Assembly (NCBI GenBank): GCA_032622095.1 | Contig: CP136062.1 | Span: 8,773,710-8,837,709 of the forward strand | Origin: Siphonodentalium dalli | Taxonomy: Eukaryota; Mollusca; Scaphopoda; Gadilida; Siphonodentaliidae | Direction of reading: 5' to 3' | DNA: 64,000 nt | Shown: positions 20,364-32,177 of the stretch, piece after piece | Numbering within the stretch: the stretch's first letter is position 1 | Layout: each line of letters starts with the position of its first letter | Program-made: the position numbers and the translations under genes | The notes under the pieces: generated by a model | Seen by the model: the letters and a program-made list of their open reading frames with translations, nothing else | Told to the model about the DNA's origin: nothing | The model's database searches: none

Positions 20364-20368
20364 TGATA

Positions 20369-22560
20369 GTGGCTTTATGAATGGAATTTTATCCCATGTT
20401 TATCTCAGATACAAATTACCTGTTTGACAGATGCACTGGCTTTCAAGATCATGGAAATTTTGTTAAGCCAATATAGTCAGGCATTCAAATAAATCATGTA
20501 TGTCATATTCTTGCAGGGATGTCCCTACTGTGTTGGGGGGGGGGAGGTTACAGATTTATTCAATGAAATGTAATTTTTGAGCTCACAATTCACGATAAGC
20601 TATTGATTAAGCCAGAATATGCTGAAACCAGTACAGCTATCTACATAATAATTAAAACATTTAGTTACAAAGTCATGCATAGTGCCCTTTTAAGAAGATA
20701 GCAAAGGCAACATTAAAAAGGCCTACATACTGTAAAACATTTACAGACAACATGTTATTTATTTTTCAAAACAGTGAATCATATGACAATATTTAATTTG
20801 TTGCTGCATTATAGCTTTGGTTCCTGCATTTTAAAACAAGATCTTCATATTTAATGCAAGGAGCATGTCTGTCAATTTTTCACAAGCAATGCATAACCTT
20901 TGTTCAAATATTATGGTACTGTACTCAAAAACTCCTGGTACCTTTAAAATCAATCTGGCACCTTTAAAATTATTAATTTGTACGTTGGGGAAATACATTC
21001 ACAACTGAAATATGGCCAATAACATTGTGTTGCATTCAATTACCACATCATACTTTTACAGCTCTATGTATGCATAAGAAAAGAAATATGCAAAATTCAA
21101 ATGCAGAACAGCAGTTACTGCAATATTACCACCTTGTTAAAAGCAGTTAAAATATAAATATATGTGTTCTACAGAATATTTGATTATCTGTAACCTCTTT
21201 GACTGAACTATTTTGAAGAACTGTTTCCGGTGCACTGTCTATTTTTAACCCCTTTTGCTACATCCATATCCACCATTGTGGGTTAGGTTCCATGTCAAAG
21301 TTAATTATTTAGTTAGTTTTAATATGATCGCATGTGACACGTAATGGAGCAACCACAAATGTTATCATCAACTTCAATATTGCAATAATTATAGGATGTT
21401 GCGTACTACATGTACATGTACCTGTGCTATACCACTCGGTGAGATGTCCGTATCATCATATTAAAATACCAGGTTAGAACGTGGGTTGAGAATTTGAGAT
21501 ATTTCATGTATAATCACCAATAGCCACGTTACTAGTACCTGATGTTGCCAAGGAACCTTGTTAACTATTCAAACCCAGCAATAAATCGCTGAATACTTCT
21601 GTCCCCCACCTACACGTAACTACCAACCCTGAGTTACAAGTTATTTATAAATTTCAGACAAAAAATATGATAAGGACTGGTTGATCTTGGCGTAGTCTGC
21701 TATATAATTATATATGCATGGGGCTTTGGTGTACACGTATATACCGGTAACAACATTATCCCGATTATGTTCAGTCCAAACATATTTTACTAAAGTTCAA
21801 ACATCCGAAAATAACAGCTGAGAACCTGGTGTGAATTGAACTGTGGTGGGGTCTCAAGCTTATCTACCCCTGCACGTCAGATCAAAATGCCATATATAGC
21901 ATATGTAGATTGAGGATGGATGTGATCCATCAAACCGCAGTGAATTCAACCAGGCCCACAGGTCCTAGATGTCTGCAATCACGCGACCACAGTACAGGTT
22001 AAAATGTTTAACGAATTATTTTTTCATGAATGCAGAAATTTTCTCATGAATAAAGTGGTAGGTACATGTACATGTAAATTATGTACATGTATATATATAT
22101 ATATCGGCTGAAGTTGAATTAGAATTTCCAATGGATGGAAATGGAATGTCACTTTAATATTTGAGTTGGAAGTGTTCTGAATGTGAAGTGTCAATTTCAT
22201 GAAATATGGATTGGTTCGTCTGAATGAATCGATATGTGTGAACATACCACACATAAAGTGTCCCTTTAATAAAATGTTGAAATGATGGAATAAACAACGA
22301 ATTTGCAATTTCCTTTAATGAAGAAAACAATGATGAAATTGGTTTACATGTATGTCTACGGTAAGCTGGTGAAAATGTGAATTAACTGAATTAAATGAAA
22401 TGCTGAAAGTGTCAATGACACTACCGGTATATACAATTTTGAAATTGAAAAGGGAATAATATCATATGTTACATTCAACAGAGTGATTAGGAATGCGGAA
22501 AGTTGAAATGTCTGAGTTATTCTAGATTTATATCAACATGGAGATATACCGGAATATAAA
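20369..22560. other. Unassigned AT-rich stretch
   Basis: 20370-20490 resembles 1923-2000 (tgcactggcttNcaag, aaattttgttNagccaat) and is probably a dispersed repeat. A poly-G run lies near 20533, ACATGTAC words near 21410 and 22060, and a short (AT)n run near 22090. No gene was found. Confidence 0.4.
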
Positions 22561-22564
22561 GTAA

Positions 22565-23330
22565 AATTCAAGATGGTTGCTGGCGGCTATGTTTGCAAAT
22601 GAAATTCAAAAACATTTGATTGCTTCCATCTACATGTACTGTTAGTAGATCAATATCAAGATTAATATGAAGTTTGGAAATGATCGGCTGAGGAAAGTTG
22701 ACTGTAGGGTGTGCCAAAGAATTTCCTCTTGCAAAGAGTGAAATCCAAGATGAGTCAGATGACTGCATGCGGACATGTTTTATACCACAAAATGACTCAT
22801 TCAGATTTACATGCTAATGCTAAGTCGTGACAAATTCCATAATGATCAGACCAAAGCTATCACTTGTAGCCCATGCCAAAGGATTTAGTCATGCAATGAG
22901 TAAAGTAATGAGTAAAATCCAAGATGGCTGCCAATGGTCAACTTTTATGGCCGAATGACCCCAAAATGACTCGTCCCCATCTACATGCCAATATTAACAT
23001 TCATACAAATTTCATGATGATCAGGCGAACAGTTCGGCATGTAGCCTGTGCTAATGGATTGAATTTTGAAATCCAAGATGGCCACTGGCGGCCTTGTTTT
23101 TTTTTATTTTTGCAGAATGACCCCAAAATGACTCATTTCCCATCTACATGTCATCTAAATTTAGTAGCAAAGAATTTAGTCATACAAAGAGTAAAGTCCA
23201 AGATGGCTTCTGGTGGCCATGTTTTATGGCCGAATGACCCCAAAATGACTCGTTCCCATCTACATGTCAATATTAACATCCACGACAAAATTCATGATGA
23301 TCAGACGAAAAATCCGGCCAGTAGCCCATG
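22565..23330. repeat. Diverged tandem repeat with 'ccaagatggc' units
   Basis: The words ccaagatgg near 22569, 22744, 22919, 23070 and 23198 precede ttttatggccgaatgacccc, aaaatgactcgttcccatct and ttcatgatgatcagacgaa. The unit length varies from about 127 to 175 bp through deletions. Similarity is moderate. The open frame across it follows from the repeat and is not evidence of a gene. Confidence 0.8.
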
Positions 23331-23337
23331 TTCAACA

Positions 23338-23880
23338 AGAGGTGTGCACTCGAGTGCTAGCATACCCCCACTGTGGCAAATTCAACCCGCATTATCCGTA
23401 AACTCAACCAAAAAGATTTTTAACTTTAAAGAAAAATTCGGACTAATAATATCGATATGGTGTCACAAGAAGCTTGTACAGAAAAAATTATTCAAATCGG
23501 TTCATATTTGTTAAAGTTATTAAGTCAGACAGAATTTTCTAAGTCAAAATAAGTCGAAAATGAGGTGTAATATTACGAAAAACAGTCTGAGCCAATCCCT
23601 AGCCGCATCATGTAGAGAGGGTATTGTGAGAAGCATGTATACCAAAAATTATTGAAATCGGTTCATAGTTGTTAAAGTTATTAAGTCGGACCGAACCGCA
23701 TCATGCGGAGAGACCGTCCTAAGGAGATTGCATACAAAAAATTATTGAAATCGGTTCATAGTTGTTCAAGTTGTGAGGTCGGACGGACGGACAAACACAC
23801 GGACGGAGAAAGCGTGACGGACGGACGGACGCAGTCAATCCAGTATACTCCCCATTTTCTTCGAAAGTGGGGGTATAATT
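23338..23880. mobile_element. Short interspersed element with (GGAC)n tail and inverted 'atacccccact' ends
   Basis: It begins with agtgctagcatacccccact and ends with gaaagtgggggtataatt, giving a short terminal inverted repeat. Inside are three spaced copies of attattgaaatcggttcata (near 23490, 23650, 23740) and a tract of ggacggacggac near 23770-23830. The arrangement looks like a non-autonomous mobile element of a type frequent in invertebrate genomes; the class is inferred only. Confidence 0.65.
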
Positions 23881-23949
23881 AAGTCATTTACTTAGGACAG
23901 TATAGTATCATCAGGGAAGTAGCAACTTGGGGGTGGTTTTTTTGGGGGG

Positions 23950-24960
23950 GGGGTGCTGATCCTGACTCCCCCCCCATTATATAGCATTGTTGAAACAGTA
24001 CAGTCGAGATGCATTATAGTTCAACATTTGTCATTACCGCTTTATTAATTTATATCGATTCACAGTATGAACCCCTATTTTTCTATATACATGTAGCCCA
24101 CCCCTCCCCAATTTATAATTTTTTTCATCGGTATAGTCGTGTTAGCTGTTACTGTTACGTACATATTTTATCATGTGATACTAATTTGTATTGTACTTCT
24201 ATAGAAGTCCATAAATTATTATTCTGGCACTATCTATAGAGATAGAGATAATTCAGATCCTGACCCCCCCCCCCCCCTATTTTATAGCATTGTTGCAACA
24301 GTACAGTCAAGATGCATTATAGTTCAACATTTGTCATTACCGCTTTACTAATTTATATCGGTTCACAGTATGAACCCCTATTTCCCCATATAGCCCACCC
24401 CTGCCCCCCCCAATTTATGAATTTTTTCATCGGTATAGTCGTGTTATCTGTTACGTACATATTTTATCATGTGATAATAATTTGTATATATTACTATATA
24501 CATGTATGTACATCAATTGCTATTCCTTTCTATAGAGATAGAGATAATTCAGATTCCGACCCCCCCTATCGTATAGCCTTGGCGCGACAGCTCAGTCGCG
24601 ATGCAATATGTGTCAACATTGGTCGTTATCGCTCTAATAATTTATATCAGTTCATCTGAATTTACCCCTATTTCTCCATATATCCATCCCCACCCCTGCA
24701 TAATTCAATTTTTTTGTAACATCGGTATAGTCTCCTTACGTAGATATTTTATTGTATTGTATTTATTTTTTGTATTGTACTTCTATAGAAGTCCATAAAT
24801 TATTAGAGATAGAGATAATTCAGATCCTGACCCCCCCCCCCTTTTATAGCATTGTTGCAACAGTACAGTCGAGATGCATTTTGTTCAACATTTGTCATTA
24901 CACTTTACTAATTTATATCAGTCGCGATGCATTATGTGTCAACATTGGTCGTTATCAAAA
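23950..24960. repeat. Tandem repeat of about 300 bp, three and a half units
   Basis: Landmark gatgcattatagttcaaca occurs at 24009 and 24311, with variants at 24600, 24872 and 24925. Spacings are 302, 289, 272 and 53 bp. Each unit starts with a poly-C tract (gatcctgacccccccc), and most carry ttctatagaagtccataaat or agagatagagataattcaga. The last units are truncated. The array abuts the 93-bp satellite. Confidence 0.85.
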
Positions 24961-27900
24961 TATTTGCTAAATATATATGCCCAGTGACTGTTTTAGTCCA
25001 ATTAGAACCCCTTAATTCTCTACATTCTTTGACAATTTTATCATTTTTAATATGTGTTAAGCCAATGCATTCTCTTATATATGCGAGGCGACCTACATGT
25101 ATGGTCGACTCGCATATATAAGTACAAAAAAGAGAATGCATTGGCACAGGGCCGTTCTGTTGGGTAAAGGGCTAATTTGGCAGAAACGTGGGATGTTAAT
25201 ATGACAATATTTGCCGAATTTATATGCCCAGTGACTGTTTTAGTCCAATTAGATCAATGGGGACACCTTAATTTGGCAGAAAGATGGGATGTTATGACAA
25301 TATTTGAAGAACTTATATGCCCATTGACTGTTTTAATCCAATTAGAACAACGGGGACCCCTTAATTTAGCAGAAACATGGGATATTATGACAATATTTGC
25401 AAAAATTTATATGCCCAGTGACTGTTTTAATCCAATTAGATCAATGGGGACCCCTTAATTTGGCAGAAACATGGGGTGTTATCAGTGTTATGACAATATT
25501 TGCAGAATTGATATGCACAGTGACTGTTTTAGTCCAATTAGAACAATGGTTACCCCTTAATTTGGCAGAAACATGGGATGTTATGACAATATTTGCAGAA
25601 TTGATATGCCCAGTGACTGTTTTAGTCCAATTAGAACAATGGGGACCCCTTAATTTGGCAGAAACATGGGATGTTATGACAATATTTGCAGAATTTATAT
25701 GCCCAGTGACTGTTTTAGTCCAATTAGAACAATGGAGAGCCCTTAATTTGGCAGAAACATGTGATGTTATGACGATATTTGCAGAATGTATATGCCCAGT
25801 GACTGTTTTAGTCCAATTAGATCAATGGGGACACCTTAAATTGGCAGAAAGATGAGATGTTATGACAATATTTGAAGAATTTATATGCCCATTGACTGTT
25901 TTAATCCAATTAGAACAATGGGGACCCCTTAATTTAGCAGAAACGTGGGATATTATGACAATATTTGCAAAAATTGATATGCCCAGTGACTGTTTTAATC
26001 CAATTAGAGCAATGGAGACCCCTTAATTTGGCAGAAACATGTGATGTTATGACAATATTTGCAGAATTGATATGCCCAGTGACTGTTTTATTCCAATTAG
26101 ATCAATGGGGACCCCTTAATTTGGCAGAAACATGGGGTGTTATGACAATATTTGCAGAATTGATATGCACAGTGACTGTCTTAATCCCATTAGAAGAATG
26201 GGGACCCCTTAATTTGGCAGAAACATGGGATGTTATGACAATATTTGCAGAATTTATATGCACAGTGACTGTTTTAATCAAATTAGAACAATGAGGACAC
26301 CTTAATTTGGCAGAAACAGTGGATGTTATGACAATATTTGCAGAATTTATATGCCCAGTGACTGTTTTAGTCCAATTAGAACAATGGAGAGCCCTTAATT
26401 TGGCAGAAACATGTGATGTTATGACGATATTTGCAGAATGTATATGCCCAGTGACTGTTTTAGTCCAATTAGATCAATGGGGACACCTTAATTTGGCAGA
26501 AAGATGAGATGTTATGACAATATTTGAAGAATTTATATGCCCATTGACTGTTTTAATCCAATTAGAACAATGGGGACCCCTTAATTTAGCAGAAACATGG
26601 GATATTATGACAATATTTGCAAAAATGTATATGCCCACTGACTGTTTTAATCCAATTAGAGCAATGGAGACCCCTTAATTTGGCAGAAACATGTGATGTT
26701 ATGACAATATTTGCAGAATTGATATGCCCAGTGACTGTTTTATTCCAATTAGATCAATGGGGACCCCTTAATTTGGCAGAAACATGGGGTGTTATGACAA
26801 TATTTGCAGAATTGATATGCACAGTGACTGTCTTAATCCCATTAGAAGAATGGGGACCCCTTAATTTGGCAGAAACATGTGATGTTATGACAATATTTGC
26901 AGAATTGATATGCCCAGTGACTGTTTTATTCCAATTAGATCAATGGGGACCCCCTAATTTGGCAGAATCATGGGGTGTTATCAGTGTTATGACAATATTT
27001 GCAGAACTGATATGCCCATTGACTGTTTTAATCCAATTAGAACAACGGGGCCCCTTAATTTAGCAGAAACATGGGATATTATGACAATATTTGCAAAAAT
27101 GTATATGCCCAGTGACTGTTTTAATCCAATTAGAACAATGGAGACCCCTTAATTTGGCAGAAACATATGGGATGTTATGACAATATTTGCAGAATTGATA
27201 TGCCCAGTGACTGTTTTATTCCAATTAGATCAATGGGGACCCCTTAATTTGGCAGAAACATGGGGTGTTATCAGTGTTATGACAATATTTGCAGAACTGA
27301 TATGCACAGTGACTGTTTTAGTCCAATTAGAACAATAGAGAACCCTTAACTTGGCAGAAACATGGGATGTTATGACAATATTTGCAGAATTGATATGCCC
27401 AGTGACTGTTTCAGTCCAATTAGAACAATGGGGACCCCTTAATTTGGAAGAAACATGGGATGTTATGACAATATTTGCAGAATTTATATGCCCAGTGACT
27501 GTTTTAGTCTAATTAGAACAATGAGGACACCTTAATTTGGCAGAAACATTGGATGTTATGACAATATTTGCAGAATTTATATGCCCAGTGACTGTTTTAG
27601 TCCAATTAGAACAATGGAGAGCCCTAATTAAATTTGGCAGAAACATGTGATGTTATGACGATATTTGCAGAATGTATATGCCCAGTGACTGTTTTAGTCC
27701 AATTAGATCAATGGGGACACCTTAATTTGGCAGAAAGATGAGATGTTATGACAATATTTGAAGAATTTATATGCACAGTGACTGTTTTAGTCCAATTAGA
27801 ACAATGGGGACCTCTTAATTTGGCAGAAACATGGGATGTTATGACAATATTTGCAGAACTTATATGCCCAGTGACTGTTTTAGTCTAATTAGACCAATGA

Positions 27901-28079
27901 GGACACCTTAATTTGGCAGAAACATGGGATGATATGACAATATTTGCAGAATATATATGCCCATTGACTGTTTTAATCCAATTAGAACAATGGGGACCCC
28001 TTAATTTAGCAGAAACATGGGATATTATGACAATATTTGCAAAAATTGATATGCCCAGTGACTGTTTTAATCCAGTTAA
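24956..28079. repeat. 93-bp satellite, about 32 units, 31-codon period
   Basis: The word cagtgactgttttagtccaa or a close variant recurs roughly every 93 bp from 24981 to 28055. A few units carry about 12 extra bases from a local duplication (gttatcagtgttatg). Because 93 is 31 codons, one frame stays open across several units at a time, repeating MTIFAEL-ICPVTVLVQLEQW. It is interrupted by TGA stops (GAAAGATGAG) and small indels, for example near 25853, 26508 and 27617, so I do not call it a gene. The reverse frame is also partly open. A seven-unit higher-order repeat of about 653 bp is visible (25735 and 26388 begin matching blocks, recurring near 27605). Confidence 0.92.
25018..25171. mobile_element. 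Hairpin element, copy 5, inserted in the 93-bp satellite
   Basis: A satellite unit is interrupted after ccccttaatt (25017) and resumes at taatttggcagaaac (25172), so TAATT may be a target duplication. The insert holds the palindrome 25061-25145, with a 10-bp insertion in the right arm, and the flanks seen at 1548-1676. Since the surrounding units are uninterrupted, the ends of the element can be read from this site. Confidence 0.85.
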
Positions 28080-28149
28080 GCATCCCATTGTGTATCGATT
28101 GCATCACCTGACATATGTACATGTATAGCACTTAATTTGGGGGACATGC

Positions 28150-28335
28150 CTCTATTCCGAAGGTTCGCTATTCCGAAGGTTCATTATTAAGAAGGTTATA
28201 TTTGCAATTCCGAAGGTTCACTATATTCCGAAGGTTCGCTATTCCGAAGGTTCACTATATTCCGAAGGTTCGCTATTCCGAAGGTTCGCTATTCCGACGG
28301 TACGCTATTCCAATGGTTCTCTATTCCGTAGGTAC
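28150..28335. repeat. 17-bp minisatellite
   Basis: About ten units of ggttcgctattccgaag, with ggttcactatattccgaag variants and growing divergence toward the right end. Confidence 0.9.
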
Positions 28336-28544
28336 GCTGTTCTGATAATGATGGAAAAGCCGTACAAAACAATGGAACCCTCAATTTAATGTCCCCATAG
28401 TATTAAAATCCATACCAAATTTCATTGTTATACCTCATATTAAAAGGCTAAGCCTAATTTCCCATAGCTTTGTGTGACCCACATTATGTGAGTAGAGGGG
28501 GATGCCCAAAAGCAGAAGAGTCCACAAATAGAGGTACATGTACC

Positions 28545-28678
28545 ATGTCTTACCCACCGGATGGGGATCCAAGCACAGAGTATCTGAATGTTTACTGTTG
28601 CAATATCTGTAAACATACTAGTACCAGTAGTCCAGTACACACAAGTCAACCTGACATACAATGTACATGTATCTGTAG
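28545..28678 (+). CDS. Candidate first coding exon, Cys-rich peptide
   Basis: ATG at 28545 in a favourable context (taccATGt) opens 44 codons plus two bases, ending at a strong donor (tctgtag then gtgagtg at 28679). The peptide starts MSYPPDGDPSTEYLNVYCC and ends with IQCTCICR, giving CxxC-like pairs that could bind metal or form disulphides. The frame also stays open upstream to a possible acceptor at cccatag (28467), so it could be an internal exon. I do not recognise the family, and a partner exon downstream is not identifiable. It is better supported than other open frames in the window because codon content and the splice signal agree. Confidence 0.45.
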
Positions 28679-28689
28679 GTGAGTGAGAA

Positions 28690-30089
28690 TCTATAGCCAT
28701 GTACGATCGGGAGTACTACTACATGTACATACTGAGAATGTATGATTATGTTGTGTGCCAGTGTGAATATATTTATATACATGTACCCGTAATGGTGTGA
28801 AATCCCATCCCCCCACCCATCCCCACCAAGAAAAATATTTCAAAGTAATATACATACATGTATGTATCTAGATTCCAAACTCTTCAAGTCTATTGTACTT
28901 GGTATACCTTATACATGTAACTTATATACTTATCTGCTAAAAGATCTGCCAGTTATTCTTTCTTCAGAGACAACAGTGCACTGGATTCGTATATACTGGT
29001 AATAATATCTGAAATACCAAAGAGAAGGTGCTGTTGTGTACGCATGCTACTGGTACATGTACATGAGGAACCTTATGAATATTCCATCTAAATATTCATT
29101 TACTGGTATATCAAGACGATTCAAGAGCCCTGACAAAGTTAAGAGATAAGAGACATTAAAGCATGACAGGCACATATCAAATTCTGGATGTGTCATTCTG
29201 ATGAATACTAGTACATGTAATGTATATACCGGTATACATGAACATGTATGTTAAACCTTAAGGTACATGTACATTATTGTAATCAGATGATACATGTATA
29301 CAGTTACATGTACATTAAATCTGTTGTCGGGACATACTGGTGTGAACACATGTACATGTATGATACTGATGGAGAAGATGTCTAACTGGTCCCTGCATTA
29401 AAGATACATGTACTTTAGCGTTGGCATTGTGCACATGTACCGTACTGTACATGTACCTTTATTGCTGTTGAAAAGGTCACAACAGTTAAAATCACCATAA
29501 ACAGAAAGAATATTATGTTTAGACATACAATACATGTGCAGTACATGTGTACCGGTATGTAAAGTGTATGCGATAAAGTACAATCAACACAGGAGAAGGC
29601 AGGGAAACCCAACTGAATGAACTATGGTTAAAACTTCAACCAAGCTGTTTACAACTTACCAATGTGCTATGACATCTCCCCCCATGTACCGGTACATGTT
29701 AAGTTACCATACCTTACCGGTATACATGTACATGTATCTTCCCATTTTCACCAATGACAGTTTTTCGTAGTCACATGGTCACGTACAATGAGAGCAATTG
29801 GCCATTCAATATTGAGGTAAACAAAATTCAGGTGCAGGAGAGGGGAGGGGTGGATAGACCGGGTAATTTTCAACAACAAAATTCTGAATTATAATGCCTC
29901 TGGCAAAGAAAAAACATCCTTCATTGTCACCAATGATATTTTTTTCTGAGTCACATAGTAATATTGAAAGATAAAATGATACCACTGGTAACTGGCCACC
30001 TTACAGTAAGAACAGCCAGTCAATGACTGTGCGGTCGCTCACCAGACTGCAAAGACTGATAATACATGTACTGGGACTCTGGAGACCAT
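28690..30089. repeat. ACATGTA-rich intronic or intergenic DNA
   Basis: The palindromic words tacatgtacatgta and accggtac occur dozens of times, densest at 29180-29760. No exon with paired splice sites was convincing. Confidence 0.6.
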
Positions 30090-30202
30090 AACTGTAGTTT
30101 TATTTAACTGTTAGCCGGTGGAGCCGTGTGTAGTTCATTTCGGCCGCTGTGGCAATGCTAACTGCACCGCAGTTAAGTGGACACTTGTTTTGTCCAGCAG
30201 GG
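30090..30202. mobile_element. TA-flanked element F, right-end fragment
   Basis: The stretch ttagccggtggagccgtgtg to gttttgtccagcaggg matches the right end of 34134-34491. TA follows at 30203-30204. The left end is absent. Confidence 0.8.
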
Positions 30203-30204
30203 TA

Positions 30205-30940
30205 CTTTTTTTCTCCCCACATGTTCGTAAACCAGACTTGAAATTTGGTGTCGCCTTATTAACTAAAATAAGCTGGTGTGAAAGGTTGAAATATAATTTT
30301 TGTAAAGAGACTGTTCATTTGATGCAATAGAGTTAATTCTATGAATACATGTACCACAGTGAACAAGCCAGGGATTTTTTGGAGACACCTGTTTTTGGGC
30401 AATGATATTCCGAAGGCATATCCTGAATGACTGAGTGGAGGAAAGTTTGGGAGTGGGTAACCCGGGGTTACTAACCCCCTGCTGATGGTGGAGGCATGTT
30501 CTTCCTCCTGGAATTGTTTTTGAAAATCCATTGCATTGAGAGCTAATCTAGGGTTCTTTGCGTCAGTATTTTGAATTTTACTGAGAGGTCAATTTGATAA
30601 AGTTTCTCAACCATAACTTTGGAAATGTTTAGATATGTATGGATTGGAAATGCTTATAAGTTATTGTCAGATATCCTTTGGTTTGAACAATGGATTATGC
30701 TTTAATATCCTGGCTGCTTGAAATGAGACTTACCATTATCACTTTTAATTCATATATAATAGGCTATTTTCTATAATCCAAGTGAGAGACACATACTAGT
30801 ATATAATATACTAGTACAGAAACATTGTCTATTAAGTTACTAATTACTATTAGTACTAATCTCTATGTTAATGTTTCATTTGGTTTCATGAGATCACACC
30901 TGATAACAAGGTTTATTTGATACAATTGTCATTGTTCCTG
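30205..30940. other. Unassigned stretch
   Basis: AT-rich with no recognised feature. Open frames here lack motifs and splice support. Confidence 0.35.
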
Positions 30941-30944
30941 TACT

Positions 30945-31980
30945 ATATTTGATTGAAATACGGAAGACTGAATGATAACAAACCTGAACTCAAACTACAT
31001 GTATTTCAAGTTTTAACAGATGAAAGCTAGATAAAGCCCAACATACTTTTACAGTATGATTCCAACTGTTAAACTTAAATATTTTTGTAAACTTAAATAC
31101 CTTATGTCAATATATATAGATTTTTGATTGAAATACTGAAGGCTGAATGATAACAAACCTGAACTCAAACTACATGTACATGTATTTCAAGTTTTAACAG
31201 ATGAAAGCTAGATAAAGCCCAACATACTTTTACAGTATGATTCCAACTGTTAAACTTAAATATTTTTGTAAACTTAAATACCTTATGTCAATATATATAG
31301 ATTTTTGATTGAAATACTGAAGGCTGAATGATAACAAACCTGAACTCAAACTACATGTACATGTATTTCAAGTTTTAACAGATGAAAGCTAGATAAAGCC
31401 AAACATACTTTTACAGTATGATTGCAACTGTTAAACTTAAATATTTTTGTAAACTTAAAGGCACGGTTGGCCTTAATTGTCGAAAATATTAATATTTGTT
31501 CCAAACACTGTAAACAGAAAAACATTAAAACGCATATAGTTTCGTCCATATATACCATGACCATCGCGTAAACAGCATGTTATCATAAAGACCTACTATA
31601 TTTTACATAAGCAAGAGCCTGATTGTGTTACAGAAAACAGCACAATGCTAATCACACACAAATGGCATAAACGCTCTTTATTAGCTCCCTATCAGGAATT
31701 CACCAACAAGAACGCTCATTATATTTACCATCATAATATAAACAAACGCCAGAAAAATAACTTTTTATGCGTTTGTTTACATAACAATGGTCAAACATAT
31801 GACAATAACATACTGTTTATAAATGCGATATTTCTTATTTGTATACGGACAAAGTCTGTCTACATTTTGATGTTCTTTCTGTTTGTGGCGGTTTTTGACG
31901 GGTGGAAATATTTTTACAGGATACCCACCGCCAAGGCCAACCGTACCTTTAAATACCGTATGTCAATATATATAGATAAT
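30945..31980. repeat. Tandem repeat of 175-181 bp, three units, third interrupted
   Basis: ctgaatgataacaaacctga occurs at 30968, 31143 and 31324. The units are almost identical. The third is broken at 31458 by a TTAA-flanked element and resumes at 31953 (ataccgtatgtcaatatata). Confidence 0.92.
31459..31948. mobile_element. TTAA-flanked (Kolobok-like) element E, 490 bp
   Basis: It is flanked by TTAA at 31455-31458 and 31949-31952. The ends are aggcacggttggcctt and the inverse aggtacggttggcctt. The two upstream repeat units have the empty site gtaaacttaaatacc at 31088 and 31269, so both the ends and the TTAA duplication are directly shown. Inverted similarity beyond the first 16 bp is patchy. 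No transposase frame is present; the 118-codon open frame inside has no recognised domain. Confidence 0.92.
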
Positions 31981-32177
31981 TTCCATCTTGTTATGATATG
32001 AATCGGGACCAAATAGAAAAAAAAAGTTAAAAAAACAACAACAAAACCTCTGGATATGACCCTGATGTACCATGTGGCTATACTGGTAGTCACAATGAGT
32101 TACGCTATCCCCAAAGTTTCACTATCCCCAAAGTTTCACAAAAACAGGGAAATAGTGGATTTATTACTGTCAACGTC

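Noticed and set aside
22924-23514. 196-codon open frame as a gene
   Set aside because: It lies across the ccaagatggc tandem repeat and the next interspersed element; the repeated words explain its peptide pattern.
25177-27152. Gene for a repetitive protein in the 93-bp satellite
   Set aside because: TGA stops and frame-changing indels recur across the array, and no start, splice or regulatory context is visible.
24956-28079. CRISPR-like array
   Set aside because: Units are contiguous 93-bp tandem repeats without unique spacers, and the genome is eukaryotic.
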